DNA of 56,206 nucleotides. Origin: Ga0074130 sp035492055 (GTDB lineage Bacteria; Pseudomonadota; Gammaproteobacteria; Burkholderiales; Rhodocyclaceae). The stretch is from positions 1 to 56,206 of the forward strand of contig DATJJR010000099.1 of NCBI GenBank assembly GCA_035492055.1. The letters are read 5' to 3'. Below, one piece after another: positions 1 to 9,519 of the stretch. The position numbers and the translations under genes are program-made. The notes beneath the pieces are model-generated. The model did not search any database. It saw only the letters and a program-made list of their open reading frames with translations, and was not told the origin of the DNA. The stretch's first letter is position 1. Each line of letters begins with the position of its first letter.

Positions 1-1
1 A

Positions 2-697
2 CGCATTCTCCTCAAATTGTCCGGCGAAGCCCTGATGGGTGACGATGCCTATGGCATCAATCGCGACACGATCAATCGCATCGTCCAGGAAATCGCTGCT
101 GTCGTCGCACTGGGCGTCGAAGTGGGCGTAGTGATCGGCGGTGGCAATATCTTCCGCGGCATGGCGGGCGCTGCGTCCGGCATGGAACGCGTGACAGCCG
201 ACTACATGGGCATGCTTGCCACCGTCATGAACGGCATGGCGCTGCAGGATGCGATGCGCCAGGCTGGGCTGGAAAGTCGCGTGCAATCCGCACTCAATAT
301 TGAACAGGTCATCGAACCCTACATTCGTGGCAAGGCCATGCGCTACCTCGAAGAGGGCAAGGTTGTCGTGTTCGCTGCAGGTACGGGTAATCCATTCTTC
401 ACGACCGATACCACTGCTGCATTGCGTGGTGCCGAAATCGGCGCGCAGATCGTGCTTAAGGCGACCAAGGTCGACGGCGTGTATACCGCCGATCCGATGC
501 AGGACAAGAGCGCAACACGCTACGAAAAGATTAGCTTCGACGAAGCGATCAGCCGCAATCTCAAGGTCATGGATGCCACCGCGCTGGCTTTGTGTCGCGA
601 CCAGAAATTGCCGATCAATGTGTTCTCCATCTTCAAGTCCGGCGCACTGAAGCGTGTCGTCATGGGTGAAGACGAAGGCACGATGGTGTATTGCTAA
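2..697 (+). CDS. pyrH: UMP kinase (5' end cut off by window)
   Basis: PyrH phosphorylates UMP to UDP with ATP in the cytoplasm, feeding pyrimidine nucleotide and cell-wall precursor synthesis. The reading frame is open from base 2 and begins RILLKLSGEAL, the conserved N-terminal strand of the amino-acid-kinase fold. The start codon and roughly the first six or seven residues therefore lie outside the window. Visible motifs are the glycine-rich VVIGGGNIFRG loop, DYMGMLATVMNG and the nucleotide-binding TGNPFFTTDT. About 231 residues are visible against about 238-241 for the family. It heads the conserved pyrH-frr-uppS-cdsA cluster; frr follows after 82 bp. Identification is secure. Confidence 0.97.
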   Translation, partial: RILLKLSGEALMGDDAYGINRDTINRIVQEIAAVVALGVEVGVVIGGGNIFRGMAGAASGMERVTADYMGMLATVMNGMALQDAMRQAGLESRVQSALNIEQVIEPYIRGKAMRYLEEGKVVVFAAGTGNPFFTTDTTAALRGAEIGAQIVLKATKVDGVYTADPMQDKSATRYEKISFDEAISRNLKVMDATALALCRDQKLPINVFSIFKSGALKRVVMGEDEGTMVYC

Positions 698-779
698 GAA
701 AAGAAATATTTACGAAACAAGGAATTAATCCCTTGCATATCCCCAAATTCAGGGATGAGTGCTTTCCAAAGAGAAAATC

Positions 780-1337
780 ATGATTGCCGATCTCAAGAAA
801 ACCACTGAACAAAAGATGCACAAGTCGATCGAGGCGTTGAAGACCAACCTCGGCAAGGTGCGTACCGGCCGTGCCCACACCGGCTTGCTGGATCATGTTC
901 AAGTCGATTACTACGATTCGCCTGTGCCGATTTCGCAGGTCGCCAATATCACGCTGGTTGACGCCCGCACCATCGGTGTTCAGCCGTGGGAAAAGAACAT
1001 GGTGGGCAAGATTGAAAAGGCCATTCGCGATTCCGATCTCGGTCTGAATCCGGCCACGCAGGGCGATCTGATCCGCGTGCCGATGCCGATGCTGACTGAA
1101 GAGCGTCGTCGCGATCTGATCAAGGTCGTGAAGGGCGAAGGCGAAGATGCCAAAGTGGCCGTGCGCAATCTGCGCCGCGATGCCAACAACGCGCTCAAGG
1201 ATGCCTTGAAGAAGAAGGAGATTCCTGAGGATGACGAGCGTCGTACCCAGGATGACATCCAGAAGCTGACCGACAAGGCTGTGGCCGAAATCGACAAGCT
1301 GTTGGCGGAGAAGGAAAAGGATCTGATGGCGGTTTGA
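780..1337 (+). CDS. frr: Ribosome recycling factor
   Basis: RRF, together with EF-G, splits the post-termination ribosome and frees mRNA and tRNA. The product is 185 residues, exactly the usual family length, and begins MIADLKKTTEQKMHKSIEAL. It contains the conserved KVRTGRAHTGLLD segment and ends in the long charged helices of the three-helix bundle. I chose ATG 780 over an in-frame GTG at 759 because the shorter form matches the family's N terminus; a weak purine-rich AAGAGAA lies just upstream. It sits between pyrH and uppS as in most proteobacteria. Confidence 0.97.
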   Translation: MIADLKKTTEQKMHKSIEALKTNLGKVRTGRAHTGLLDHVQVDYYDSPVPISQVANITLVDARTIGVQPWEKNMVGKIEKAIRDSDLGLNPATQGDLIRVPMPMLTEERRRDLIKVVKGEGEDAKVAVRNLRRDANNALKDALKKKEIPEDDERRTQDDIQKLTDKAVAEIDKLLAEKEKDLMAV

Positions 1338-1368
1338 TCGCCTTCGGACATCTTCTTTCCTGATCGCC

Positions 1369-2148
1369 ATGGCGCTGTTCGGTAGTTCGACCAAAGAGGT
1401 TCCGCAAACAGCGGATGTGCCTCGCCACGTTGCCGTCATCATGGACGGCAATGGCCGTTGGGCCAAGAAGCGCATGATGCCGCGGGTCGCCGGCCACGTG
1501 CGTGGTGTCGAGGCCGTGCGCGGTACGGTGGCTGCCTGTATCGAGCGTGGTATTGGTTATCTCACGCTGTTTGCCTTTAGTTCCGAGAACTGGCGCCGCC
1601 CGGCCGATGAAGTCGGCTTCCTGATGAAGCTGTTCGTCAAATCGCTCAAGGACGAGGCCGAAAAGCTTAATCGTGCCGGTGTCTGCTTGCGCATCGTCGG
1701 TGATCTCTCGCGTTTCGATGTGGAATTGCAGCAGGCGATTACCGATGTCGAAGCGTTGACGGCGAAGAACAACACGCTGACGTTGACCATCGCCGCCAAT
1801 TACGGCGGCCGCTGGGACATCATGCAGGCGCTCAATCGCCTGAGCGTTGAACAGCCTGAGCGCGCCGGCCGCTTCACCGAAGAAGATATCGCCGCGCGTT
1901 CCGTCATGGCACATGCGCCGGAACCTGATCTTTTCATCCGTACCGGTGGCGAGCAGCGCATCAGCAATTTCCTGCTTTGGCAGTTGGCCTACACCGAACT
2001 GTATTTCACCGACAAGCTGTGGCCCGAGTTTGATGCTGCGATGCTCGATGAGGCTATCTTGTCTTTCAACAAGCGCGAGCGTCGTTTCGGTCGCACCAGT
2101 GAACAACTGATTGGTAGCGTTGAGCCGATGACGCAATCCGATGCTTAG
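1369..2148 (+). CDS. uppS: Undecaprenyl diphosphate synthase
   Basis: This cis-prenyltransferase extends farnesyl diphosphate with isopentenyl diphosphate to make the C55 lipid carrier for peptidoglycan and O-antigen. The 259-residue product has the diagnostic HVAVIMDGNGRWAKKR block near the N terminus, with catalytic Asp26. It also has the FAFSSENWRRP segment and, towards the C terminus, PDLFIRTGGEQRISNFLLWQ and YTELYF, which bind the allylic and homoallylic substrates. It overlaps the start of cdsA by 8 bp, indicating coupled translation in the frr-uppS-cdsA-dxr operon. Confidence 0.97.
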   Translation: MALFGSSTKEVPQTADVPRHVAVIMDGNGRWAKKRMMPRVAGHVRGVEAVRGTVAACIERGIGYLTLFAFSSENWRRPADEVGFLMKLFVKSLKDEAEKLNRAGVCLRIVGDLSRFDVELQQAITDVEALTAKNNTLTLTIAANYGGRWDIMQALNRLSVEQPERAGRFTEEDIAARSVMAHAPEPDLFIRTGGEQRISNFLLWQLAYTELYFTDKLWPEFDAAMLDEAILSFNKRERRFGRTSEQLIGSVEPMTQSDA

Positions 2149-2944
2149 AACGCGCGTTATTACCGCCCTGTTTTTGCTGGCCGGATTCATCGGTGTCCTG
2201 TTTGTCTTGCCTGACTGGATTGCGCATGTCGTCTTCGCCATCGTCGTGGCGTTGGCGGCATGGGAGTGGAGCGGTTTCATGCAAGCCGAACCGCGCCATC
2301 GCATTGCCTTTGCTTGGACGACATTGCTTATTGCGGAATGGCTGACGCTGTCCGGGCTTGCTCATGTTTTGTTGCCTGCATTGTCACTGCTAGCTGTATG
2401 TTTCTGGCTCTTCGTTGTACCAGTGTGGTTTGCCAAACGCTGGCTGTTGCCGCGCAATGTTGTCGGCTACTTGCTTGGCTGGATGGTTTTGCTGCCATGC
2501 TGGGCGGCACTGCTGGATTTGTATCGCAAGGATTCGTGGCTGCTCCTGGCGGCTTTGGCGCTAGTCTGGATTGCCGACGTCGCTGCCTATTTTTTTGGCA
2601 AGGCATTTGGCCGCAACAAACTTGCGCCGACAATCAGTCCCGGCAAGACGCGCGAAGGCGCTGCCGGTGCGATGATCGCCGTACTGATCTACGGCCTTTC
2701 ATTATCGTTGCGTGAATGGCCGGATGCATCTGTATCGCGGCTCTCGGGCATTGCTGTTGTGTTGGTATTACTGACAGCGCTCAGCATCATCGGTGACCTG
2801 TTCGAGTCGATGCTCAAGCGACAGGCGGGACTCAAGGACAGCAGCAATTTGTTGCCGGGGCATGGCGGCATACTTGACCGCATCGACAGCCAGACTTCAA
2901 CGCTGCCGCTTGTGGCGTTGTATTTCTACTGGATGACCCAATGA
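2141..2944 (+). CDS. cdsA: Phosphatidate cytidylyltransferase (CDP-diglyceride synthase)
   Basis: CdsA is an integral inner-membrane enzyme that makes CDP-diacylglycerol from phosphatidic acid and CTP, the branch point for all phospholipids. The 267-residue protein is mostly hydrophobic, with about seven or eight membrane segments. Near its C terminus it carries the family signature, read as SMLKRQAGLKDSSNLLPGHG followed by GILDRIDS, with the conserved Lys-Asp and Asp-Arg-x-Asp acidic residues. ATG 2141 lies inside the end of uppS, and the stop overlaps the dxr start as ATGA, so the three genes are translationally coupled. Confidence 0.95.
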   Translation: MLRTRVITALFLLAGFIGVLFVLPDWIAHVVFAIVVALAAWEWSGFMQAEPRHRIAFAWTTLLIAEWLTLSGLAHVLLPALSLLAVCFWLFVVPVWFAKRWLLPRNVVGYLLGWMVLLPCWAALLDLYRKDSWLLLAALALVWIADVAAYFFGKAFGRNKLAPTISPGKTREGAAGAMIAVLIYGLSLSLREWPDASVSRLSGIAVVLVLLTALSIIGDLFESMLKRQAGLKDSSNLLPGHGGILDRIDSQTSTLPLVALYFYWMTQ

Positions 2945-4128
2945 CCAACGCAATTCGCAACGTCACCATCCTCGGTGCGACCGGATCGATTGGCGCCAGT
3001 ACGCTGGATGTGATTGCACGCCATCCGGAGCGTTATCGTGTCGTTGCCTTGTCCGGGCACAGTCGCCTGGAAATCCTTGCTGCACAATGTGCTGCGCACA
3101 AACCGCGCTATGCGGTGGTTGCTACACCCGAAGCCGCAATTAAACTCAAGCAACAGCTCGCCGGCCAGCAGATTGAAATCTTGCATGGCGCCGAGGCACT
3201 GGCGCAGATTGCCGCGCTGCCAGAAGTCGACACCGTCATGGCAGCCATCGTTGGTGCCGTCGGTCTGGCACCGACGATGGCTGCCGTGCGTGCGGGCAAG
3301 CGTGTCCTGCTGGCGAACAAGGAAGCGCTCGTCATGGCAGGCGAACTCTTCATGCATGAAGTGCAAGCGAGTGGCGCGATCTTGTTGCCAGTCGACAGCG
3401 AGCACAACGCCATCTATCAATCGCTGCCTGCTGGATATGCGGGAAATCTCGCTGACGTTGGTGTGTCGAAATTATTGCTGACGGCCTCAGGCGGGCCATT
3501 TCGCACACTGCCGCTGGAGGCGCTGGAGTTCGTCACGCCCGAACAGGCATGCGCACATCCGAACTGGGTGATGGGGAAGAAGATTTCCGTCGATTCGGCG
3601 ACCATGATGAACAAGGGACTTGAGGTCATCGAGGCGCGCTGGCTCTTCAATGCAGCGGCGGACAAGATTGAAGTCGTCATTCATCCGCAGAGCGTGATTC
3701 ATTCGATGGTGCAGTATGTGGACGGCTCGGTCCTGGCTCAGCTCGGTAACCCAGACATGCGCACGCCGATCGCGCATGCGCTGGCGTATCCGGAACGCAT
3801 CGCCGCCGGTGTTCTGCCACTCGATCTTTTTGCCATTGGTCGTCTGGATTTTTGTCCGCCGGACATGACGCGGTTTCCTTGTCTTGATTTGGCTTATCAG
3901 GCTTTGCGCAGTGGCGGCAATGCACCGGCTGTGCTGAACGCAGCCAATGAAGTTGCCGTCGCCGCGTTTCTGGAAGGACGTTTGCCATATCGCCGTATTG
4001 CCGACGTGATTACGGCGACACTGGACACGATTGCGCCCGCCGCGGTGGCCGATCTGCAAAGCGTGATGGTGGCCGATGTCTTGGCCCGCGATGCGGCAAC
4101 GGCGGCCATTGGTCACTGGAGTCACTGA
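2941..4128 (+). CDS. dxr: 1-deoxy-D-xylulose 5-phosphate reductoisomerase
   Basis: Dxr (IspC) catalyses the NADPH-dependent step of the MEP isoprenoid pathway, forming 2-C-methyl-D-erythritol 4-phosphate. The 395-residue product has the Rossmann nucleotide loop ILGATGSIGASTLDV at about residues 10-24. The metal and substrate motif LPVDSEHNAIYQSL comes mid-protein, followed by the flexible-loop segment HPNWVMGKKISVDSATMMNKGLEVIEA in two blocks. Length is normal for the family (about 390-400). It starts within the cdsA stop (ATGA overlap) and is followed after 1 bp by rseP, placing isoprenoid precursor supply next to uppS, which consumes it. Confidence 0.97.
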   Translation: MTNAIRNVTILGATGSIGASTLDVIARHPERYRVVALSGHSRLEILAAQCAAHKPRYAVVATPEAAIKLKQQLAGQQIEILHGAEALAQIAALPEVDTVMAAIVGAVGLAPTMAAVRAGKRVLLANKEALVMAGELFMHEVQASGAILLPVDSEHNAIYQSLPAGYAGNLADVGVSKLLLTASGGPFRTLPLEALEFVTPEQACAHPNWVMGKKISVDSATMMNKGLEVIEARWLFNAAADKIEVVIHPQSVIHSMVQYVDGSVLAQLGNPDMRTPIAHALAYPERIAAGVLPLDLFAIGRLDFCPPDMTRFPCLDLAYQALRSGGNAPAVLNAANEVAVAAFLEGRLPYRRIADVITATLDTIAPAAVADLQSVMVADVLARDAATAAIGHWSH

Positions 4129-4129
4129 C

Positions 4130-5503
4130 ATGTTCGATGCACCACTGACGTATTTTGCTGCTTTTGTTGTTGCGCTCGGCCTGCTCGTGGTCGTGCATGA
4201 GTTCGGCCATTTCAGCGTTGCGCGTTTGTGTGGCGTGAAGGTTTTGCGTTTTTCCGTCGGCTTCGGCAAGGTGTTGTGGAAGCGGAATTTCGGGGCTGAC
4301 CAGACTGAGCTGACCTTGTGCGCGATTCCGCTCGGGGGTTACGTCAAGATGCTTGACGAACGCGAAGGACCGGTTGAGGCGGCTGAATTGCATCGTGCGT
4401 TTACCCAGAAGAGTCTGGGCAAACGCAGCCTGATCGTGCTGGCCGGGCCGGTGGCCAATCTACTGCTGGCCATCGTGCTCTATTGGGGTTTGTTCATACA
4501 TGGCGTGCAGGAGCTGAAGCCCGTGCTTGATGCGCCCGCTGCCGAAAGTGTTGCCGCCCGCGCTGGCGTGCAACTCGGTGATTTCGTGAGTGTGGCCGAT
4601 GACCAAGCAGTGCGCAGTTGGGAAGACCTGCGTTGGCATGTCTTGCGCGATATGGCCGATGGTGTCGCACTGCAATTACAGGTGACGCGCGTAGATGGCA
4701 GTCAGACTGCGCTAACGATCGACACGTCGGCGATCAATGTCGATGCGTTGGAGCATGATCCGCTGCAGCAACTGGGACTGGCCGTGAAACCGCCGCCCTT
4801 GGCGCCCATCATCGGGCGAGTGCTGCCGGATACACCGGCTGCTCGTGTTGGTTTGCAACCAGGTGAACGTGTTGTTGCCATTGATGGCACGTCCATGCTG
4901 TTGTGGAGCGATGTGGCGAGAACGGTGCGCGCTGCGCCTGGCCGCGTTTTGACTCTGACGCTGGAACATGACGGCGTGCGGCGTGACGTGAAGGTGACGC
5001 CGGACACGATTCAAAGCAAGGATGCTGCTGCAACGGGACGTCTCGGGTTTGCGCCCAAGGACGATCCTGCCTTGCGTGAAGCGATGTTCACGAATGTCGA
5101 CTATGCGCCGCTGGCTGCGCTGAGAAGGGCTGTTACGCAGACGTGGGAAACCTCTGTGTTCACGTTGCGCATGATGGGACGCATGGTGTTGGGGCAGGTC
5201 TCGCTCAAGAATCTGTCTGGACCATTGACGATTGCCGATTATGCAGGGCAGTCGGCACAGCTTGGAATGCCTTACTACGTCAAGTTTCTGGCGCTTATCA
5301 GTATCAGTATTGGTGTGCTCAATCTGTTGCCGATCCCGGTACTGGATGGAGGGCATTTGATGTATTATCTCGCGGAGTTTTTGCGCGGAAAGCCTTTGCC
5401 AGAGCGTGTTTTTGAGGTGGGTCAGCGTGTCGGACTGACCTTGCTGCTATGCATGATGGGCATCGCGCTGTTCAACGATCTGAATCGACAGTTTTTCGGC
5501 TGA
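4130..5503 (+). CDS. rseP: RIP metalloprotease RseP (site-2 protease)
   Basis: RseP is the inner-membrane zinc protease that makes the second cut in the anti-sigma factor RseA during the sigma-E envelope stress response, and clears signal peptides. The 457-residue protein has HEFGH at residues 23-27 in the first membrane segment. Two tandem periplasmic PDZ domains occupy roughly residues 120-310, and the C-terminal NLLPIPVLDGGHLMYYL motif supplies the third zinc ligand. ATG 4130 follows the dxr stop by one base; a longer in-frame reading would start inside dxr and lacks family support. Its place before bamA is conserved. Confidence 0.96.
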   Translation: MFDAPLTYFAAFVVALGLLVVVHEFGHFSVARLCGVKVLRFSVGFGKVLWKRNFGADQTELTLCAIPLGGYVKMLDEREGPVEAAELHRAFTQKSLGKRSLIVLAGPVANLLLAIVLYWGLFIHGVQELKPVLDAPAAESVAARAGVQLGDFVSVADDQAVRSWEDLRWHVLRDMADGVALQLQVTRVDGSQTALTIDTSAINVDALEHDPLQQLGLAVKPPPLAPIIGRVLPDTPAARVGLQPGERVVAIDGTSMLLWSDVARTVRAAPGRVLTLTLEHDGVRRDVKVTPDTIQSKDAAATGRLGFAPKDDPALREAMFTNVDYAPLAALRRAVTQTWETSVFTLRMMGRMVLGQVSLKNLSGPLTIADYAGQSAQLGMPYYVKFLALISISIGVLNLLPIPVLDGGHLMYYLAEFLRGKPLPERVFEVGQRVGLTLLLCMMGIALFNDLNRQFFG

Positions 5504-5507
5504 ATCA

Positions 5508-7865
5508 ATGAAAAAATCCCTGCTCGGCGGCCTGATTTCGCTTGCATTGGCTGCCATGGCGCACGATGCGCTTGCCTTTGAACCCTTTACCGTCAAGGAT
5601 ATTCGCGTCGAGGGCATCCAGCGTACCGATGCCGGCACGGTGTTCAGCTATCTGCCCGTCAAGGTCGGCGAGACCATGGATGACGAGAAGGCCTCCAAGG
5701 CAGTCAAGGCTCTGTTCTCCACTGGCTTCTTCAAAGATGTTCGCCTTGAGATCCAGAGTGACGTGCTGGTCGTCATTGTCGAAGAGCGTCCGGCGATTGC
5801 TTCCGTCGATTTCGTCGGGATGAAGGCGTTCGAAAAGGACAAGCTGAAGAAGAGTCTGGCCGAGGTTGGTTTGGCTGAGTCGCGCATTCTGGATCGTTCG
5901 GTGGTGGATCGTGCCGAACAGGAATTGAAGCGCCAATACCTGATCAAGGGTTACTACGACGCTCGCATTACAACCACGATCACGCCGCTTGAACGTAACC
6001 GTGTTGGTGTCAACTTCAGTGTCAATGAAGGCGAAGTGGCGAAGATTCGCCGCATCAACATTGTTGGCAACAAATCCTTCTCCGAAAAGGAACTGCTGAA
6101 GATCATCACGTTGACGACACCGGGCTGGTTTACCTGGTGGACGAAGAACGATCAGTATTCGAAGCAGAAGCTTTCGGGCGATCTGGAAACGCTGCGTTCC
6201 TGGTACATGGATCGTGGTTACCTCGAGTTCTCGGTTGATTCGACTCAAGTCACGATTTCGCCCGACAAGAAAGATATCTACATCACTATCAATATCAGCG
6301 AAGGTGACAAGTACACGGTGTCCGGCATCAAATTGTCCGGCAATCTGCTTGTACCTGATGATCAGCTGAGAAAACTGGTTCAATTAAAGCCAGGTGATGT
6401 GTATTCACGTGCGCTGATGACCGATACGACAAAAGCGATCAGCGACCGTCTCGGCAATGATGGCTATGCCTTCGCCAATGTGAACGCTGCACCTGAACTC
6501 GACAAAGACAAGCATCAGGTTGCCTTTACTATTTACGTTGATCCAGGTCGCCGTGTCTATGTACGCAATATCAATATCAGCGGCAATACCCGTACGCGCG
6601 ATGAAGTGATTCGTCGCGAACTGCGTCAGATGGAAGGTGCCTGGTATGACGGCAACAGCATCAATAATTCGCGTAATCGCGTTGACCGTCTCGGTTACTT
6701 TGAAGATGTAACGGTCGAGACGCCACAGGTGGCAGGTACGACCGATCAGGTCGATCTCAACGTCAAGGTCAAGGAAAAACCCACTGGCGCAATCTCGGTC
6801 GGTGCAGGTTTCTCCAGCGCTGAAAAAGTATCGCTGTCCGGCTCGATTACGCAGGACAATCTGTTCGGCAGCGGCAAGACTGTGTCGCTCGGTGTCAATA
6901 CCAGCAAGATCAATACGTTGTACTCGCTGTCCTATACCAACCCGTACTACACGGTCGACGGCATTTCCGCGGGCTTTGATCTTTATCACCGCACCATCAA
7001 CACGAGCTCCTTGTCTTCGGTGGCTTTTTACCGAACGAACTCGACGGGTGCTGGCGTACGTCTCGGCATTCCGATTTCGGACACGGACTATCTGAACATG
7101 GGCCTGGCGGTGGATACAACATCGCTTGGTGTCAATACGTCCTGCGCCGATGGAACGTCACCGGTGGTCGGTACTGGATGTGATGACGGATCGGTGGTTA
7201 GTCCGCAGGTCTATCAGGACTACGTGGCCAAGAATGGTACGCACTACAACAGCCTTGTGCCGACCATAGGCTGGTCGCGTAACACGATCGACAGTCGTTT
7301 ATACCCGACCAAGGGGGCAATTTCCCGTGTCGGCCTTGAGCTAGCCATCCCGCCGGGCGTCCTGCAGTACTACAAGGCGACAGCCTCGAACCAGAGCTAT
7401 TGGCCGTTGAGCAAGACTTTCACGTTGGCGACCAATGTTGATGTCGGCTATGCAGGTGCCTTGGGCAACAAAGACTATCCGTTCTTCAAGAACTTCTACG
7501 CGGGTGGTATCGGTTCCGTGCGCGGGTATGATACGAGCTCGTTGGGACCGGTCATCAACGACCCGGTCTATGGTGCACAGCGCATCGGTGGTACGAAGCG
7601 TGTCATTGGTTCTGCGGAGTTGTTGTTCCCGGCGCCAGGCATGGGACTCGACAAATCGGTACGTCTGGGGACCTTCCTTGACGGTGGTCAGGTTTGGGCA
7701 TCAGATCAAAAGATCAGTGTTGCCGATCTGCGCTACAGCACCGGCGTGTCCTTGACCTGGAGTTCGCCGCTCGGTCCGCTCAAGTTCAGCATCGCGAAGG
7801 CTTTGAACTCGAAGCCGGGCGACAATCTGCAGATATTCCAGTTCACGATGGGCCAAGTGTTTTAA
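5508..7865 (+). CDS. bamA: Outer membrane protein assembly factor BamA
   Basis: BamA is the central beta-barrel of the BAM complex and folds other outer-membrane proteins. The 785-residue precursor begins with a signal peptide (residues 1-23, cleavage after ALA). Five POTRA repeats follow to about residue 425, then an Omp85 barrel. The barrel contains the conserved VRGYD motif in the lumen loop (GGIGSVRGYDTSSLG), and the chain ends MGQVF with the C-terminal phenylalanine expected of outer-membrane barrels. The gene follows rseP by 4 bp and precedes the periplasmic chaperone skp, its functional partner. Confidence 0.97.
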   Translation: MKKSLLGGLISLALAAMAHDALAFEPFTVKDIRVEGIQRTDAGTVFSYLPVKVGETMDDEKASKAVKALFSTGFFKDVRLEIQSDVLVVIVEERPAIASVDFVGMKAFEKDKLKKSLAEVGLAESRILDRSVVDRAEQELKRQYLIKGYYDARITTTITPLERNRVGVNFSVNEGEVAKIRRINIVGNKSFSEKELLKIITLTTPGWFTWWTKNDQYSKQKLSGDLETLRSWYMDRGYLEFSVDSTQVTISPDKKDIYITINISEGDKYTVSGIKLSGNLLVPDDQLRKLVQLKPGDVYSRALMTDTTKAISDRLGNDGYAFANVNAAPELDKDKHQVAFTIYVDPGRRVYVRNINISGNTRTRDEVIRRELRQMEGAWYDGNSINNSRNRVDRLGYFEDVTVETPQVAGTTDQVDLNVKVKEKPTGAISVGAGFSSAEKVSLSGSITQDNLFGSGKTVSLGVNTSKINTLYSLSYTNPYYTVDGISAGFDLYHRTINTSSLSSVAFYRTNSTGAGVRLGIPISDTDYLNMGLAVDTTSLGVNTSCADGTSPVVGTGCDDGSVVSPQVYQDYVAKNGTHYNSLVPTIGWSRNTIDSRLYPTKGAISRVGLELAIPPGVLQYYKATASNQSYWPLSKTFTLATNVDVGYAGALGNKDYPFFKNFYAGGIGSVRGYDTSSLGPVINDPVYGAQRIGGTKRVIGSAELLFPAPGMGLDKSVRLGTFLDGGQVWASDQKISVADLRYSTGVSLTWSSPLGPLKFSIAKALNSKPGDNLQIFQFTMGQVF

Positions 7866-7882
7866 GCGAGAGGGAGTTAGCC

Positions 7883-8479
7883 TTGTTCAAGCCTAAATCA
7901 GTTCTTTCCGTGGTTGCAATGTTGACCATGATGGCGGTGGCACCTTATGCCGCTGCAGATACCGGTGCCAAGATTGGCTTCATCAACCTGCAGCGTGTCT
8001 CGAACGAGGCGCCGCAGGCTTTGCGTGCGATGAAAAAGATCAAGGGTGAGTTCGAGAAGCGCGATCAGGATCTGCAGAAAATGAGCAAGCAGCTCCAGAC
8101 GCTGCAGGACAAATTGGACAAGGACGGCCCGACGCTGTCGGACAATGATCGCAAGCAGCGCGAGCGTGAACTGTCCGATTTGAATCGCGATTTCCAGCGC
8201 AAGCAGCGCGAGTTCCGCGAAGATTTGAGCGTGCGTCAAAACGAAGAGTTGACGAGCCTGTATGAAACCGTGAACAAGGTGATCCGCAAGATCGCCGAGA
8301 CGGAGAAGTACGATCTGATTGTTCAGGAAGCGGTGTATTACAGCCCGAACATCGATATCACCAACAAGGTCCTCAAGGCTTTGGGTGCAGATGTGTCCGC
8401 TGCGCCGACGACTGGTGCGCCGATGTCCATGCCTGTGGCACCGTCCTCTTCGTCCACTTCTCCGAATGCAGGCAAGTAG
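7883..8479 (+). CDS. skp: Periplasmic chaperone Skp (OmpH family), TTG start
   Basis: Skp is a trimeric, jellyfish-shaped chaperone that holds unfolded outer-membrane proteins in the periplasm for BAM. The start is a TTG at 7883, preceded at good spacing by AGGGAG (7871-7876). It yields MFKPKSVLSVV and a signal peptide cleaved after AAA at about residue 25; there is no better ATG in frame. The 198-residue precursor then has the short beta strand KIGFINLQRV and a long charged coiled coil (about residues 50-135) that forms the tentacles. A Ser/Pro/Ala-rich tail (last 25 residues) is extra. It lies between bamA and lpxD as usual. Confidence 0.92.
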   Translation: MFKPKSVLSVVAMLTMMAVAPYAAADTGAKIGFINLQRVSNEAPQALRAMKKIKGEFEKRDQDLQKMSKQLQTLQDKLDKDGPTLSDNDRKQRERELSDLNRDFQRKQREFREDLSVRQNEELTSLYETVNKVIRKIAETEKYDLIVQEAVYYSPNIDITNKVLKALGADVSAAPTTGAPMSMPVAPSSSSTSPNAGK

Positions 8480-8487
8480 GATTTACC

Positions 8488-9519
8488 ATGGTGATGGCAA
8501 TCAAGCTTGCCGAGATCGTTAATCGCCTCGGCGGAGAGTTGCAGGGTGACGGCGAAACGTTGATCGAGCGCATTGCGCCGCTGGAGTCGGCTCAGGCGGG
8601 TGAAATCGCGTTCTTGTCCAATCCAAAATTTCTGCCGCAACTGGCCACGACAGGCGCGAGCGCTGTCATTGTTGCACCGGGATTGGCCGACAGCGCGTCC
8701 GGAGCACGCATCCTTCATCCCGATCCTTATCTGTACTTTGCGCGACTGGCCCAATTGCTGGCACCGAAGACCCCGACGCCGATGGGCATCCACCCGAGCG
8801 CGACGGTCATGTCGGAATTGCCCGGTAATGTACATGTCGGTGCTGGTGCCTATGTAGGTACCAATGTGCGCATCGGTGCGAATACGGTTATTGGCACGAA
8901 TGCGATTGTTGGCTCCAATGTGACCATCGGTGCGAATTGCCGCCTGTATCCGAACGCTACCATTTCTCATGGCTGCCGCATTGGTGCGCATACGATCATT
9001 CATTCGGGTGCCGTGATCGGTGCCGATGGATTTGGTTTTGCACGTGAAAAGGATGGTCACTGGGTCAAGATTCCACAGACAGGTATCGTCATCATCGGCG
9101 ATGACGTGGAAATCGGTGCCAATACGACGATTGATCGTGGTGCACTCGAAAACACGGTGATCGGCAACGGCGTCAAGATCGACAATCTCGTGATGATTGC
9201 CCATAACGTGCAGATAGGCGAAAACACTGCTATCGCTGCCTGTACCGGCGTTGCGGGAAGTGCGGTAATCGGCAAGCGTTGCACCATCGGTGGTTCGTCC
9301 AACATTCTCGGCCACATCACCATTGCCGACGATGTGAATATTTCGGCCTGCACCTATATCGCAAAAAGTATTTTGACCCGTGGCGCTTACACCGGCAGTG
9401 TGCCTTCGTTGCCGCACGACGAATGGCTGAAAAATTTTGCCCGTCTCCGTCATTTGGACAGCATGGCAGATAAAATCCGCGCCCTCGAAGCGCGTTTGAA
9501 AGAATTGGAGAATAAGTAA
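8488..9519 (+). CDS. lpxD: UDP-3-O-(3-hydroxyacyl)glucosamine N-acyltransferase
   Basis: LpxD adds the amide-linked hydroxyacyl chain in lipid A synthesis, using acyl-ACP in the cytoplasm. The 343-residue protein has the N-terminal uridine-binding domain (about residues 1-100). A long left-handed beta-helix of hexapeptide repeats follows, seen as repeated IGANTVIG-type units. The chain ends in a helical tail (RALEARLKELENK). The catalytic histidine region reads IAHNVQIGENTAIAA. Starts at ATG 8488 and 8494 are both possible; the former is 8 bp after skp. The stop codon directly abuts the fabZ ATG. Confidence 0.96.
   Translation: MVMAIKLAEIVNRLGGELQGDGETLIERIAPLESAQAGEIAFLSNPKFLPQLATTGASAVIVAPGLADSASGARILHPDPYLYFARLAQLLAPKTPTPMGIHPSATVMSELPGNVHVGAGAYVGTNVRIGANTVIGTNAIVGSNVTIGANCRLYPNATISHGCRIGAHTIIHSGAVIGADGFGFAREKDGHWVKIPQTGIVIIGDDVEIGANTTIDRGALENTVIGNGVKIDNLVMIAHNVQIGENTAIAACTGVAGSAVIGKRCTIGGSSNILGHITIADDVNISACTYIAKSILTRGAYTGSVPSLPHDEWLKNFARLRHLDSMADKIRALEARLKELENK

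Noticed and set aside
698..779. Hairpins between pyrH and frr (CAAGG/CCTTG and ATCCC/GGGAT)
   Set aside because: Stems are only five base pairs with wide loops and no T tract; too weak to call a terminator or riboswitch.
4076..4129. Longer N terminus for RseP starting inside dxr
   Set aside because: The extra 18 residues lack family support; ATG 4130 gives the usual first membrane helix with HEFGH at 23-27.
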